DNA from: Paraspadella gotoi
Taxonomy: Eukaryota > Chaetognatha
Length of the DNA stretch: 64,000 nt
Reading direction: 5' to 3'
Assembly: GCA_051294375.1 (NCBI GenBank)
Contig: CM119268.1
Coordinates: 16,518,083-16,582,082 of the forward strand
Part shown: positions 24,536-36,500 of the stretch, piece after piece
Layout: each line of letters starts with the position of its first letter
How positions within the stretch are numbered: position 1 is the first letter of the stretch
The notes under the pieces: model-generated
Told to the model about the DNA's origin: nothing
Databases searched by the model: none
What the model saw: only the letters and a program-made list of their open reading frames with translations
Position numbers and translations under genes: made by a program

Positions 24536-27500
24536 TNNNNNNNNNNATAGACTGATTCTATTGTATCTGTTATGGTTCTCAAGACCAATAACGCCAAAGT
24601 TTAATGTCACTCAGCATAATCATAATGACACCAGGAGATCTATATTTTTCTTTGGTAAAGTAAAAACCATAGCATCTGTAGTCTTTTCTCGGGCGAACAG
24701 GGATGGATTTTAAAACCTGAAGAAGTAAATGATCAATTCATAAATTTTATCTTAGCATTTACTTTCTTTTCTGTTCTGATGAAAGATCAAACCCTAACTT
24801 TTATTTCCGGAATTTTTTAAAGGTTGCGTAAAACTATACTTATAGATGATTTCTATTGTATCTGTTATGGTTCTCAAGACCAATAACGCCAAAGTTTAAT
24901 GTGTCACTCAGCATAATCATAATGACACCCAGGAGATCTATATTTTTCTTTGGTAAAGTAAAAACCAATAGCATCTGTAGTCTTTTTCTCGGGCGAACAG
25001 GAGAGGGATTTTAAAACCTGAAGAAGTAAATGATCAATTCATAATTTTATCTTAGCATTTACTTTCTTTTCTGTTCTGATGAAAGATCAAACCCTAACTT
25101 TTATTTCCGGAATTTTTTAAAGGTTGCGTAAAACTATACTTATAATAATTAATATAAGGAATATGATGTATCACCTTGTATAAGTCATGAGAACCACCCA
25201 ATTGTACCCCTATGAAGAACATCCCAGTAGGAATTATCGCCACAATTGACGTCGTTGCTCGCGACGAATTGGTAATTAAACTTGTAATGGGATTCGTAGC
25301 GTAACGAAAACCGCAAAACTTTCTGCGGCTGTAATATATATCGACAAGAGAAAAACAGCAATGGTTGTAAATGACCGCTAGAATTTGGATGACTCAAGTT
25401 CTCACTTACTACCTTATTGACATTGAAATATTTAAATTTTAAGGTACACTGCTCTACTTCGGTCCTCATGCAGAATTTTTTAAAATTGATTCGGCTTAAG
25501 TAGAATTAGCCCCATAAAAAGCAAAATATGATGTATGGTATCAAACAGCGCTTAAACATGCCGCTACCCACCTTCGGAAGCTTAATCCAAATTCGCTGTG
25601 GAACGAAGCTGTCTTCATCGAAATAAGCCGTTCTCCATTCGGCGTCTCTTTCGCCAAGAAACGCTTTGCTTGGTCCCAACGTTGGAATAAAACTGGTCGT
25701 GGCTCCGTAGCTCGCTCCCATCGTACAAGACAATCTTTCATGCGAGCTCTTGTGCCGCCGTAACGTATTGGTTAAATTTATATTCATTAAAAAAATAATA
25801 TATAGTTCAAATAAAGACTTAATTTCCCCGCTGTTTCCAATGATTCCCACGTCGTCCTTCAACCTCGAAACCTTGTGGTCCAAATTTTTCTGTTGTTTCT
25901 TCAGTTCATTCAGTTCGTCCCGAAGTTTTTTCATTTTTCATTTCCAAGTTTCTCTTCATTTCTTTGTCAGCTGCCGCTTTTTTTCAAAGCTTCATCGATC
26001 TTCGTCTTTAATTGATCGTTCTCGTTTTCCAAGGAAATCTTTGCCTCTGTAATTATAATTTGCCATTGTAACTTTAGTTTAAAGATAGAAACAACGCAAT
26101 CTTTTGAGTTTAAAGTTTATACTCGCATAGTGCATACCTGTTGTTTGTTTTAGTTGCTTCTCCGCCGTTTGTAAGTCCGTTTCTAAATCATTTAATAGAT
26201 TTTTGTAAATGTTCCGTTTTTTCGTAGAGTTTCTTGTTCCTTTTCGCGGATTTTTAATTCGTTTTCACTTTTGACATTTTTCCTTCGAGGATCTCATTAG
26301 CTATTCGTACGATCTTAAAAATAAAGACGATAATTTGAACATAATTAACTACCAAAATATTTGAATACCTTTTTAAAATTTTATAAACAAGATTAACTTG
26401 GAAAGAATCTAATTAATATTAAAATTCATGTTTCCACAAAAAGCCTCTAAAATATTTGTTGCATTATAATAACTAAAAAAATAAGTTACTTACTTCATTT
26501 CATTTTTCACGTTGGTGATTTCTTGAACCGCCTCGTTCAGCTTCTTCTTGGCATCTTCAGACTCTTGCTGCAGTTGACGGACCTCAGTTTGGCCTCGTCT
26601 ATGCTCTTTTTCAATTCAATCTTTTCTGTGTCATTTGCGNNNNNNNNNNNNNNNNNNNNNNNNNCTTATAATAATTAATATAGAGGAATATGTGTATCAC
26701 CCTTGTATAAGTCATGAGAAACCACCAATTGTACCCCTATGAAGAACATCCCAGTAGGAATTAGCGACAATTGACGTCGTTGCTCGCGACGAATTGGTAA
26801 TTAAACTTGTAATGGGATTCGTAGCGTAACGAAAACCGCAAAACTTTCTGCGGCTGTAATATAATCGAAAGAGAAAAAACAGCAATGGTTGTAAATGACC
26901 GCTAGAATTTGGATGACTCAATTCTCACTTACTACCTTATTGCTATGAAATATTTAAATTTTAAGGTACAACTGCTCTACTTCGGTCCTCATGGCAGAAT
27001 TTTTTAAAAATTGATTCGGCTTTATTAGAATTAGCCAAAAAGTATGATTGTACAAACAAAAAGCGCCTTAAACATGCCGCTACCCACCTTCGGAAGCTTA
27101 ATCCAAATTCGCTGTGGAACGAAGCTGTCTTCATCGAAATAAGCCGTTCTCCATTCGGCGTCTCTTTCGCCAAGAAACGCTTTGCTTGGTCCCAACGTTG
27201 GAATAAACTGGTCGTGGCTCCGTAGCTCGCCCCATCGTAAGAACAATCGTTTCATGCGAGCCTCTGCCGCCGGTAACGTATTGGTTCAATTTATTCATAT
27301 ATTAAAAAATAATAATTAGTTCAAATAAAGACTTAATTCCCCGCTGTTTCCATGATTCCCACGTCGTCCTTCAACCTCGAAACCTTGTGGTCCAATTTTT
27401 CTGTTGTTTCTTCAGTTCATTTCAGTTCGTCCCGAAGTTTTTCATTTTCATTTCCAAGTTTCTCTTCATTTCTTTGTCAGCTGCCGCTTTTTTCAAAGCT

Positions 27501-29509
27501 TCATCGATCTTCGTCTTTAATTGATCGTTCTCGGTTTTCCAAGGAAATCTTTGCCTCTGTAATTATAATTTGCCATTGTAACTTTAGTTTAAAGATAGAA
27601 CAAACGCAATCTTTTGAGTTTAAAGTTTATAACTGCATAGTGCATACCTGTTGTTTGTTTTAGTTGCTTCTCTCCGCCGTTTGTAAGTCCGTTTCTAATC
27701 ATTTAATAGATTTTTGTAAATGTTCCGTTTGTTTCGTAGAGTTTCTTGTTCCTTTTCGCGGATTTTTAATTCGTTTTTCACTTTTGACATTTTTCCTTCG
27801 AGGATCTCATTAGCTATTCGTACGATCTTAAAAATAAAGACGATAATTTGAACATAATTAACTACCAAAATATTTGAATACCTTTTTAAAATTTTATAAA
27901 CAAGATTAACTTGGAAAGAATCTAATTAATATTAAAATTCATGTTTCCACAAAAGCCTCTAAAATATTTGTTGCATTATATAAACTAAAAAAATAAGATT
28001 ACTTACTTCATTTCATTTTTCACGTTGGTGATTTCTTGAACCGCCTCGTTCAGCTTTCTTCTTGGCATCTTCGACCCTGCGTTGACGGACTCCACGTTTG
28101 GCCTCGTCTATGCTCTTTTTCACTTCTGTGCATTGCTGCGATTCTCTTGTCAACTTTCATTTTCATTTTCCAGAGTCTCCTTCTCTGGACACCTCTTCTA
28201 TTCTTGAGTATTATAATTTCTCCTTAATTTGATATAGTAATCGTTACACATTCTTCGAGTTGCGCAAGCTCCCTGGTCAAATTTTGATTGGCTTGATCAA
28301 TGCTTGCCAAACTGCTTGGTCGCATCCGTGATTTTTCTTGCCCCGTTGTCTTGTTCTCGTCAGAGCTTCGCGGACTGTGATCGATTCGTTGAGTCGCTTT
28401 CTCGAGATCGACTGAAAATAACAGTTTTATTAAATATCTTATCGGCCGCTTTGTACAATGTGTATCAACACTCTGGACAATTGTACATCTTTCGGTAACG
28501 ATTAAATCCCCATACGATTCCTCCGAGCGGGGCCGCTCACTTTGCATCTGGAAGGTAACTAACACAGCACAACATGCTTTGGCAACGTAGAGGGAATCCG
28601 ACCTGGAACTTTGGGGGGGTTTAAGACCCTCCAAGGAAGGATGTCCCAGAGATCGAACCCAGCATCGGAACAACTAATTGAAGGGCTTTGTTTCTATTAC
28701 CCTTTATTTATCTTCTTTTTCATATATTTTTAATCATTTCTTTCTTCAAATTGGCTTTTACCTATTTTCTCTTTATCTTCTGTTGACCCAATGGGTAAAT
28801 CCGATATACCTTCAAGACTTCGTCCAACTTTTTCGAATTAGTTTCGCTTTCTCCAAATTTTCTTCGTATCCGTCGCTACGGCATCATGAACTTTCTTTTT
28901 CGAAGGATCTGAAAGTAAGTTTCATGAAAAAAAATAAAAATTTTCGCCTTTGAATTTTCAAGGCGACAGCATTTTCCCGTTTTTTCGCTAACTTGATCGA
29001 TGCCAGAATGGCAGCTTTTCGATCTCTTTCGACAGACAGACCCGAGTAGCATCCCCTCGCCGGGACCTTCGGGCGATACCAGCCTTGACGCGGGACGCTG
29101 TGGCAGAGATGCCAAAGACCCAGAAAGGACACAAAGAATTGAGCCGCGTGCATCGCCATTTCGTTGAGAGAAATTTTCTGTTTTTTCCTCTGAAATCTTT
29201 TCCATTCCTTCGACCCCTCAGCTGACTGATTCTCACGTCTTTGTAATTTTTTTTTAAAAAAAAATGCCAGAACCGGATGATAAGATACAAGTTTGTTAAA
29301 TTGTCAAATTGTTTGATTAATAGTCCTCAAAAAGCTCAATCTAATTTAATCTATTTCTACGTATTACAGTTAGTAATTATATTTAATTTTTCTTTCAGAA
29401 TTATTATTCTTAGCTTTTTGTTTTAGCCACAAGCGGAAGGGGGGCGACGATATCTGGCGACTAGAGTTTCGTCTATACAGCCCTCCATAAATCCGGACGC
29501 GAAAAGAGG

Positions 29510-29568
<59 letters not shown>

Positions 29569-31303
29569 TTTTCTCCTGCAACTTTTCATTTTCCTTTTCC
29601 AGAGTCTCTTTCTTTTCCGTGACTATCTCTGTCTTATTCTTGAGTATTTTAATATTCTCCTTATACTTTGATATAGTATCGTTACACATTCTTTCGAGTT
29701 GCGCAAGCTCCCTGGTCAAATTTTGATTGGCTTGATCCAAGCTTGCCAACTGCTTGGTCGCATCCGTGATTTCTTGCCCGAGTTCTTTGTTTTCTCGTTG
29801 CAGAGCTTCGCGGACTGTGATCGATTCGTTGAGTCGCTTCTCGAGATCGACTGAAAATAACAGTTTTATAAATATCTTACGGCCGCTTGTACAATGTGTA
29901 TCAACATCTGGACAATTTGTACATCTTTCGGTAACGATTAAATCCCCATACGATTTCCGAGCCGGGGCCGCTCACTTTTGCATCTGGATCGGTAACTAAC
30001 ACTAGCACAATCATGCTTTGGCAACGTAGAGGGAATCCGACTGGAACTTTGGGGGGGGGGTTTAAGACCCTCCAAGGAAGGATTCCCAGAGATCGAACCC
30101 CAGCTCGGAACAACTAATTGAAGGGCTTTTGTTTTTTTGCTATTACCCTTTATTTATCTTTTTTTTCATATATTTTTTATCATTTCTTTCTTCAAATTGG
30201 CTTTTACCTATTTTCTCTTTATCTTCTGTTGACCCAATGGGTAAATCCGATATAACCTTCAAGACTTCGTCCAACTTTTTCGAATTAGTTTTCGCTTTCT
30301 CCAAAATTTTCTTCGTATCGTCGCTACGGCATCCATGACTTTCTTTTCGAAGGATCNNNNNNNNNNNNNNNNNNNNNNNNNNNNNNNNNNNNNNNNNNNN
30401 NNNNNNNNNNNNNNNNNNNNNNNNNNNNNNNNNNNNNNNNNNNNNNNNNNNNNNNNNNNNNNNNNNNNNNNNNNNNNNNNNNNNNNNNNNNNNNNNNNNN
30501 NNNNNNNNNNNNNNNNNNNNNNNNNNNNNNNNNNNNNNNNNNNNNNNNNNNNNNNNNNNNNNNNNNNNNNNNNNNNNNNNNNNNNNNNNNNNNNNNNNNN
30601 NNNNNNNNNNNNNNNNNNNNNNNNNNNNNNNNNNNNNNNNNNNNNNNNNNNNNNNNNNNNNNNNNNNNNNNNNNNNNNNNNNNNNNNNNNNNNNNNNNNN
30701 NNNNNNNNNNNNNNNNNNNNNNNNNNNNNNNNNNNNNNNNNNNNNNNNNNNNNNNNNNNNNNNNNNNNNNNNNNNNNNNNNNNNNNNNNNNNNNNNNNNN
30801 NNNNNNNNNNNNNNNNNNNNNNNNNNNNNNNNNNNNNNNNNNNNNNNNNNNNNNNNNNNNNNNNNNNNNNNNNNNNNNNNNNNNNNNNNNNNNNNNNNNN
30901 NNNNNNNNNNNNNNNNNNNNNNNNNNNNNNNNNNNNNNNNNNNNNNNNNNNNNNNNNNNNNNNNNNNNNNNNNNNNNNNNNNNNNNNNNNNNNNNNNNNN
31001 NNNNNNNNNNNNNNNNNNNNNNNNNNNNNNNNNNNNNNNNNNNNNNNNNNNNNNNNNTGAAAGTAAGTTTCATGAAAAAAAATAAAAATTTTCGCCTTGA
31101 AATTTTCAAGGCGACAGCATTTTCCGTTTTTTCGCTAACTTGATCGATGCCAGAATGCAGCTTTTCGATCTCCTTCGACAGACAGACCGAGTAGCATCCC
31201 TCGCGGGACCTTCGGGCGAATACCAGCCTTGACGCGGGACGCTGTGGCAGAGATGCCAAAGACCCAGAAAGGACACAAAGAATTGAGCCGCGTGCATCGC
31301 CAT
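23569..31303 (-). CDS. Probable secreted coiled-coil protein with C-terminal discoidin-like domain (assembly scrambled)
   Basis: Exon pieces on the minus strand, 5' to 3': signal-peptide exon from 31303 (MAMHAAQFFVSFLGLWHLCH, then KEIEKLHSGIDQVSEKTENA); 30356-30220 (KTNSKKLDEVLKVISDLP); 29850-29575 (heptad-rich, DLEKRLNESITVREALQREN onward); 26640-26505, 26330-26160 and 26050-25845 (Glu/Lys/Leu coiled coil, including SLENENDQLKTKIDEALKKA); 24480-24235 (GATTSFIPTLGPSKAFLGER, then FVPQRIWIKLPK); 24010-23862 (SLRYESHYKFNYQFVASNDV); last exon 23705-23569 (YRCYGFYFTKEK, MLSDIKLWRYW, stop). The tail resembles a galactose-binding discoidin (F5/8C-like) fold, an inference from the IWIKLP, YQFVASND and LSDIKLWRY motifs. 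Frames break between copies at homopolymers, so an exact protein cannot be given. The role is unknown; extracellular adhesion or recognition is only a guess. Confidence 0.55.
24547..26639 (-). other. Exon block copies B and C (repeat of the same gene)
   Basis: Begins with a repeat of the last exon (24547-24843), then restarts with the last exon again (from about 24845) and runs through the discoidin-like and coiled-coil exons. Indels against copy A cluster in homopolymers: 3, 4 or 5 T in the same GTCTTTCTCGGG motif. Confidence 0.7.
26665..29525 (-). other. Exon block copy D (repeat of the same gene)
   Basis: Repeats the discoidin-like and coiled-coil exons, then the upstream exons, up to a signal-peptide exon around 29159. 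It ends in a (GA)n array where the next copy begins. Confidence 0.65.
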
Positions 31304-31640
31304 TTCGTTGAGAGAAATTTCTGTTTTTTCCTCTGAAACTTTTCCATTCCTTCGACCCTCAGCTGACTGATTCTCAGTCTTTGTAATTTTTTTTTTAAAA
31401 AAATTGCCAGAACCGGATGATAAGATACAAGTTTGTTAAATTGTCAAATGTTTGATTAATAGTCCTCAAAAAGCTCAATCTAATTCTATCTATTTCTACG
31501 TATTAACAGTTAGTAATATATTAATTTTTTCTTTCAGAATTATTATTCTTAGCTTTGTTTTAGCCACAGCGGGAAGGGGGGCGACGATATCTGGCGACTA
31601 GAGTTTCGTCGTATCAGCCTCCATAAATCCCGGACGGAAA
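29570..31640 (-). other. Exon block copy E, containing a ~700-N gap
   Basis: Second copy of the 5' exons, from the coiled-coil exon (29575-29850) to the signal-peptide exon at 31303, split by the gap 30357-31057. It ends at a second (GA)n array like that ending copy D. Confidence 0.65.
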
Positions 31641-31645
31641 AGAGG

Positions 31646-31648
<3 letters not shown>

Positions 31649-31706
<58 letters not shown>

Positions 31707-31728
31707 AGAGAAGAGAGAGAGAGAGAGG
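31649..31728. repeat. (GA)n microsatellite
   Basis: About 80 bp of GA/GAA units upstream of the signal-peptide exon. Confidence 0.9.
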
Positions 31729-31729
31729 A

Positions 31730-32273
31730 ATAGAAATTTCATTGTATAAACAAGGAAAAAGAAAATCAAATAAAAGATTAAGGAGGAAAAGGAACAAAAA
31801 GTCGGAAACGATTTCCTTGGTTCCGACGAGAACGGAGAGAAAGTCGCCGCGATTATAATGGAAAATAGAATTTTTTAAAGAAATGTATTAATAAAAAAAA
31901 AGATAATTTAGGCAAATACGGAGTAAAAAAAAAATTAGGAGGGGGGGAATGAGCTGGGGGTTGCTAAGCAAGTGGTTGCGACGGTCTTCTTTGGGCTAAT
32001 TTAAAATTATTTTCATTTTTATATTCTCTAACAGTCAGTTGAGAGAACTTCTAGTTTTCAACCTTTTCCGGCCTAGTATAGTATAGTATAGGAATTGAAG
32101 AGATAATTAGGAAGATTACTACGTGTTATATAGAAAAAAGGAAATAGATTGTAATAATTAACGACACGAGGACTCCTTTGGCGAGAGTCGATAATTGTTC
32201 CTTTGTTTATTTTTCGGGGTTTTTTTTTTTTTGGTTTAAATTTGCTATAATTGAGCTCATTAGTCCATAAATA
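31730..32273. other. AT-rich non-coding sequence
   Basis: No exon or element recognised; ends at a 25-N gap. Confidence 0.35.
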
Positions 32274-32298
32274 NNNNNNNNNNNNNNNNNNNNNNNNN

Positions 32299-32440
32299 GC
32301 GTGTCGGCGCGTCGCCAATCGACTTCTTCGCATCCATCCGACCAATCAAAAAGCCTCCGCCGGCCACGCCCCTTTCTTGGCTCGAGACTCGCTCCCTCTT
32401 CCGCCGATACATTTGGAGGGATCCAGGAAGATTCTATCGA
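32299..32440. promoter_or_regulatory. GC-rich island with CCAAT and GC-box-like motifs
   Basis: Contains GACCAATCA and GCCACGCCCC within 40 bp, in otherwise AT-rich DNA next to a gap. It could be a promoter; both strands also have short open frames, so an exon is possible. Confidence 0.3.
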
Positions 32441-32922
32441 TTAAAAAGATAGTTGGGTGGAGGGCGATTGGAAAGGAAGGGCGGTGGATAGGGAGAATAG
32501 GGGAAGGATAGATATAATAAGGATAGAAGGATAGCTTGGTGTATAGGTTATTAAGTCTTGGACGGAGAATGGTGTGCCGTATTTTCCAAAAGCGCCGTAT
32601 TTCAGCTTGAATATAAGATTTAGTTAATTTCTTGGTTTAAAGAATAAGTTAAATTTTAATAATCCTATTGGGAAGGAATCCTATTTTAAGAATTTAAGTA
32701 ATAACAAACAGTGAAAGAAGGAAAAAGGGATGAATGAATAACAAAGGCTACGCACCAAAATTACCTTTTTTATTGGCGGTTGTTATGGGGACTGTAGTAA
32801 ATATATTCTAATTTTGCGTTGTAAAAGTCCCATGATATTCGATTGACCTTTAAGCGGGAGGGCGATGATTGGATGAAGAAAGTCTTGTCATCAGTGCCAG
32901 ATATAAGGAAAGAAAGAGAGAA

Positions 32923-32925
<3 letters not shown>

Positions 32926-32972
<47 letters not shown>

Positions 32973-33003
32973 GATGAGAGAGAGAAGAGAGAGAGGAGAG
33001 AAG
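32926..33003. repeat. (GA)n microsatellite
   Basis: GA-dinucleotide array with a few interruptions. Confidence 0.9.
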
Positions 33004-33539
33004 GACCAGGAGGGAGGGAGTGAGATGATATTTTGGTGGGTAGTTGTTTCGTCGGAAGGCGCGATGTTGTTTTGGGCGGTGAGGGACTCAGCGTCGATGG
33101 CAAAAAGTCTCTCTTACCTGATTATTGTGGCCAACCGGGCAGACGACGGCGGAACAATTTGATTGGATGGTTATGATAATTTTAAATAAATTCATTTTAT
33201 TATGTCTGCTTTTGATTAATATCATGAATCAATTTTTAATATGTCTTTGATAAGAAATTGGTAAAAATTGTTTCTAATAAAGCAATTTTGTTATGCAGTA
33301 TGGAAACATTAACTCTTCGTAAATTCAAAGTTCAACTAATGCTTTTTTATTTAGCTCTGTCCTATTTATAATTTAAGAGAGATAGAGTCAATCACACAAA
33401 CCAATCGGCCAATCGGTAAGAAGAAGAAGAAAAAAAAAACAATCTCTCCCTCCATCGTCTGCCGTCGATAAATCGTAAAGGAAAATCTTCTCCTTTTTTT
33501 CTTTTGAAGATCAAAAGGAGAAACTTGTACCCAAAAGGG

Positions 33540-33800
33540 GAACGAGAAAAATTGGAAGGGATGGGAAGGAGAGGGAGGAAAGGAGGAAGGAGGAAGGGAA
33601 TGAGATGGAGAAGAGGAGGAAGAAGGAGGAAGGGAAAGAGAGGGAGAAGAGGAGGAAGAAGGAGGACGGGAAGGAGAGGGGGAAAGGAGGAAGGAGGAGG
33701 AAGGGAAGGAGAGGGAGGAAGGGAAGGAGGAAGATGGAGGAAGGGAAGGAGAGGGAGGAAAAGAGGAAGAAGGAGAAAGGGAGGGAGGAAATAGTATTGG
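33540..33800. repeat. Long polypurine tract (GGA/GAA-rich)
   Basis: About 260 bp that is almost all A and G on the + strand, with repeated GGAAGGAGG and AAGAGGAAG units. Long open frames on both strands here are composition artefacts. Confidence 0.85.
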
Positions 33801-34074
33801 TGAAAATCTGATGAAATAAAAGAAAGAAAATTATGGAAAGAAAAAATAAAAGTGAACATTAAAAAAATCGATGTAAAATTAGTTATGAAATAAAAAAAAA
33901 ACGGAGAAACAGACAAAAAACAATAACAGAAAACAAAGGGAAAAAAACGATGTAAAAAGCGGAAGAGCTTAACATTAACTGACTAAGAGACGCCGCTTCG
34001 CCCCTTGTTTCAAGTATGTAAAGTTTTCCTGGGCGTCAATGAAGAGACTTACTTTCTTGTCGATTTGTGAGGGG

Positions 34075-34078
<4 letters not shown>

Positions 34079-34153
<75 letters not shown>

Positions 34154-34160
34154 TAGAGAG
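34079..34160. repeat. (GA)n microsatellite
   Basis: About 80 bp of GA units with a few single-base breaks. Confidence 0.9.
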
Positions 34161-35690
34161 GAAGTGACATTATAAGCTGAAGGCGGCGACAGGGTAAGTA
34201 AACAACCGAGGAAAGTCAAAGCCGAAAGTACAAATCCGATTTGTGGGGGAAACGGCAGAGAACGAGAGAGGGAACTGGATCACTCTTCAACTACCTTCAA
34301 GAAACAAAATCAAACTCCTTATGGACTATTTGTTTATTGTTATTGCCTGCCTTTTCTCTGCATAATCTACATATTTGATATGTTAATTATTATCATCCAA
34401 CGTGTATCTTATGTCAATAAAACTCTCCTATTTCTCACTTAATAAACCACGCCTGCTTCCTTCGTTGATTGGATGGCCAACCATTTTTCCCCAGTAGAGG
34501 TTAAATATTATTGCGATGCACATATTTTATCTTGTTTTTAATTTGTTTTTATTCTGTTTTAACTTGTTTTTAAATTATTTTTAATTAGTTTTTAATACAT
34601 TTATTTTCGTGCTGTTCTTAATTGATACAAATAACCTCACTTACCTTCGAATTCGTGGCCGAGGGAAAATGAGTACAAACCAGAATAATTTATTATATAC
34701 TTATTTTCTATTATATTATATATGCCTATTATATTATATTTTTTTAAATCATATTTTTTTTAAATATACTCAGGTGATGCAGGGTTTTGGTCTGTTCTAA
34801 GATAAACATTCAAAATATACCTTTAAAAATATAAGATAAGCAGACAAACGCGAGGATCACCATTTCGGTGATGGCTCTGCCTATACCTGGATATTGGGAT
34901 TAAAGAGCGAAATCCATGAGAGGGTATAGGTTCCCAACTGATGACCTTCCCATTGTAAAACATAAAGAAAAAAATATTTAAAAAAGAAATAATTAAAAAA
35001 TAGGATAAAGAAAAAATACAATTTTCATTAAAGTATTTTAAAAATAGACCTTTCCCGATATGTATCCCTATCAGAACATACAATTCTACATGTAGTCTTA
35101 TCCCTATTGGAAAAAAAATTGGTCCCCCTCAAAAAATTATCCGCATTCCCACCCCTTTCTGCTTCAGCTCTTGATATTATGATTTTTCATTAATGACTTT
35201 CTAGGACAGATAGTAATCTAACCTTGTGTTGTAAAGATGCTCCTCTATTTCCAGAAGACAACACTGACTTCCCTTCCCAAATTGAATTATTATATAAATA
35301 AAACATTTTTTAAAAAGAAAGCAATATATGTTTGAGTTAAATAATATAGATTAAATACTAATCCTTCATAAAAATATTAAAATATTAATTAGAAAAATAG
35401 AAAATAGTGAAACAAGTAATTTGCAAAAATTTTCATACATAACCTTTTTAAGACTGAATAAACAGTATATATTAAATTATTTTAATGCAAGTGACAAATA
35501 CTTCCAAAAAAGGCTATCTTTAACTGTTATTAACTGTTTATCTTTAAAAAAATTTTCGATAAAAAATTTTATTTTTCGATTTTTAAATTAAAAATGCCGA
35601 AAAATACTGGAAAGTAACCTCGACAAAGTTTTTTTTCCATCATGTAGTGATCTCGCAAATGTTACTTTCAAAGAAATTAATTGGAAAATG
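34161..35690. other. AT-rich sequence without recognised genes
   Basis: About 45 bp at 35395-35440 (around GAAAATAGTGAAA) also occur at 6719-6765, showing at least one dispersed repeat fragment. Nothing else recognised. Confidence 0.4.
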
Positions 35691-36000
35691 ATGTAATAGT
35701 AATTGATTGATTGAGTGTAATAGTAATTGATTGATATAATAGTAACGATTGATGTAATAGTAATTGATATAATAATAATTGATAATTAATGGCGATGATA
35801 ACCAATTATTGATGCGATGATAACCAAATGATCTGATGCATGATACCAAATGTGGATGCGATAACAAATGATTATGCGATGAAAAAACCAAATGATTGAT
35901 GCGATGATAACCAAATATTGATGCGAATGATAACCAAATAGATGGATGGGATGATAACGCAAAATAATGGATGCGAATGATAGTCATTTCATTGATGCAT
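35690..36000. repeat. Minisatellite, TGATGCGATGATAACCAAA type, left block
   Basis: Imperfect ~20-bp units; the first part uses a related TAATAGTAATTGATTGA unit. The array resumes at 36410 after a GC-richer insertion. Confidence 0.65.
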
Positions 36001-36409
36001 AATCAGTAATAAAAGGAGATAGACCCCGACGCGGGTCTATTAACCCTGCGTATTTCACCTTCTCTCATCTCCTCCGCAGGGTTACGGGGCCGCGTTCACG
36101 AGGTTCAGTTCACCTTTCTCTCTTGCTCCAAGTTTCCTCCCTTTTTTTACCCTCATGTAAATTCTTGTTGGTATAGATTTTCCTGCCGTCAATATATTAT
36201 TTTTCCCGCTTCGCCGTGCTACTTCTGGTTAGGATACCTTTTTCAGAAGTGACGCCGCAATTGTGTTACTTGAACCCACAGAATAAACCAAATAAGTGCT
36301 CCACGGCGACTGTATTTAAAAACCGGAAGAAAACAAAGTAAAACAAAAACGAAAAAATGAAAGGAAAAAACCACTGAAAAACTTTCCAATTTGTTTTTAA
36401 ATTAAAAAA
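36001..36409 (+). mobile_element. Possible solo LTR or other insertion inside a minisatellite
   Basis: A ~400-bp non-repetitive, GC-richer block lies between two blocks of the same minisatellite. It has a hairpin AGACCC/GGGTCT at 36021-36038, complementary CCCTGCG/CGCAGGG blocks, and an AATAAA at 36282-36287 near its end. No terminal repeats or ORF defined. Confidence 0.3.
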
Positions 36410-36500
36410 TTAGATAATGATAATCATTCATTGATGCGATGATAGTCCATTCATTTTATGCGATGATAGTCATTCATTGATACGATGATAAGTCCCATTC
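36410..36500. repeat. Minisatellite, GATGCGATGATAGTCATTCA type, right block
   Basis: Same family as 35690-36000, a few units. Confidence 0.55.

Noticed and set aside
33392-33916. 174-codon minus frame and plus-strand Arg/Glu/Gly frames
   Set aside because: Artefacts of the polypurine tract.
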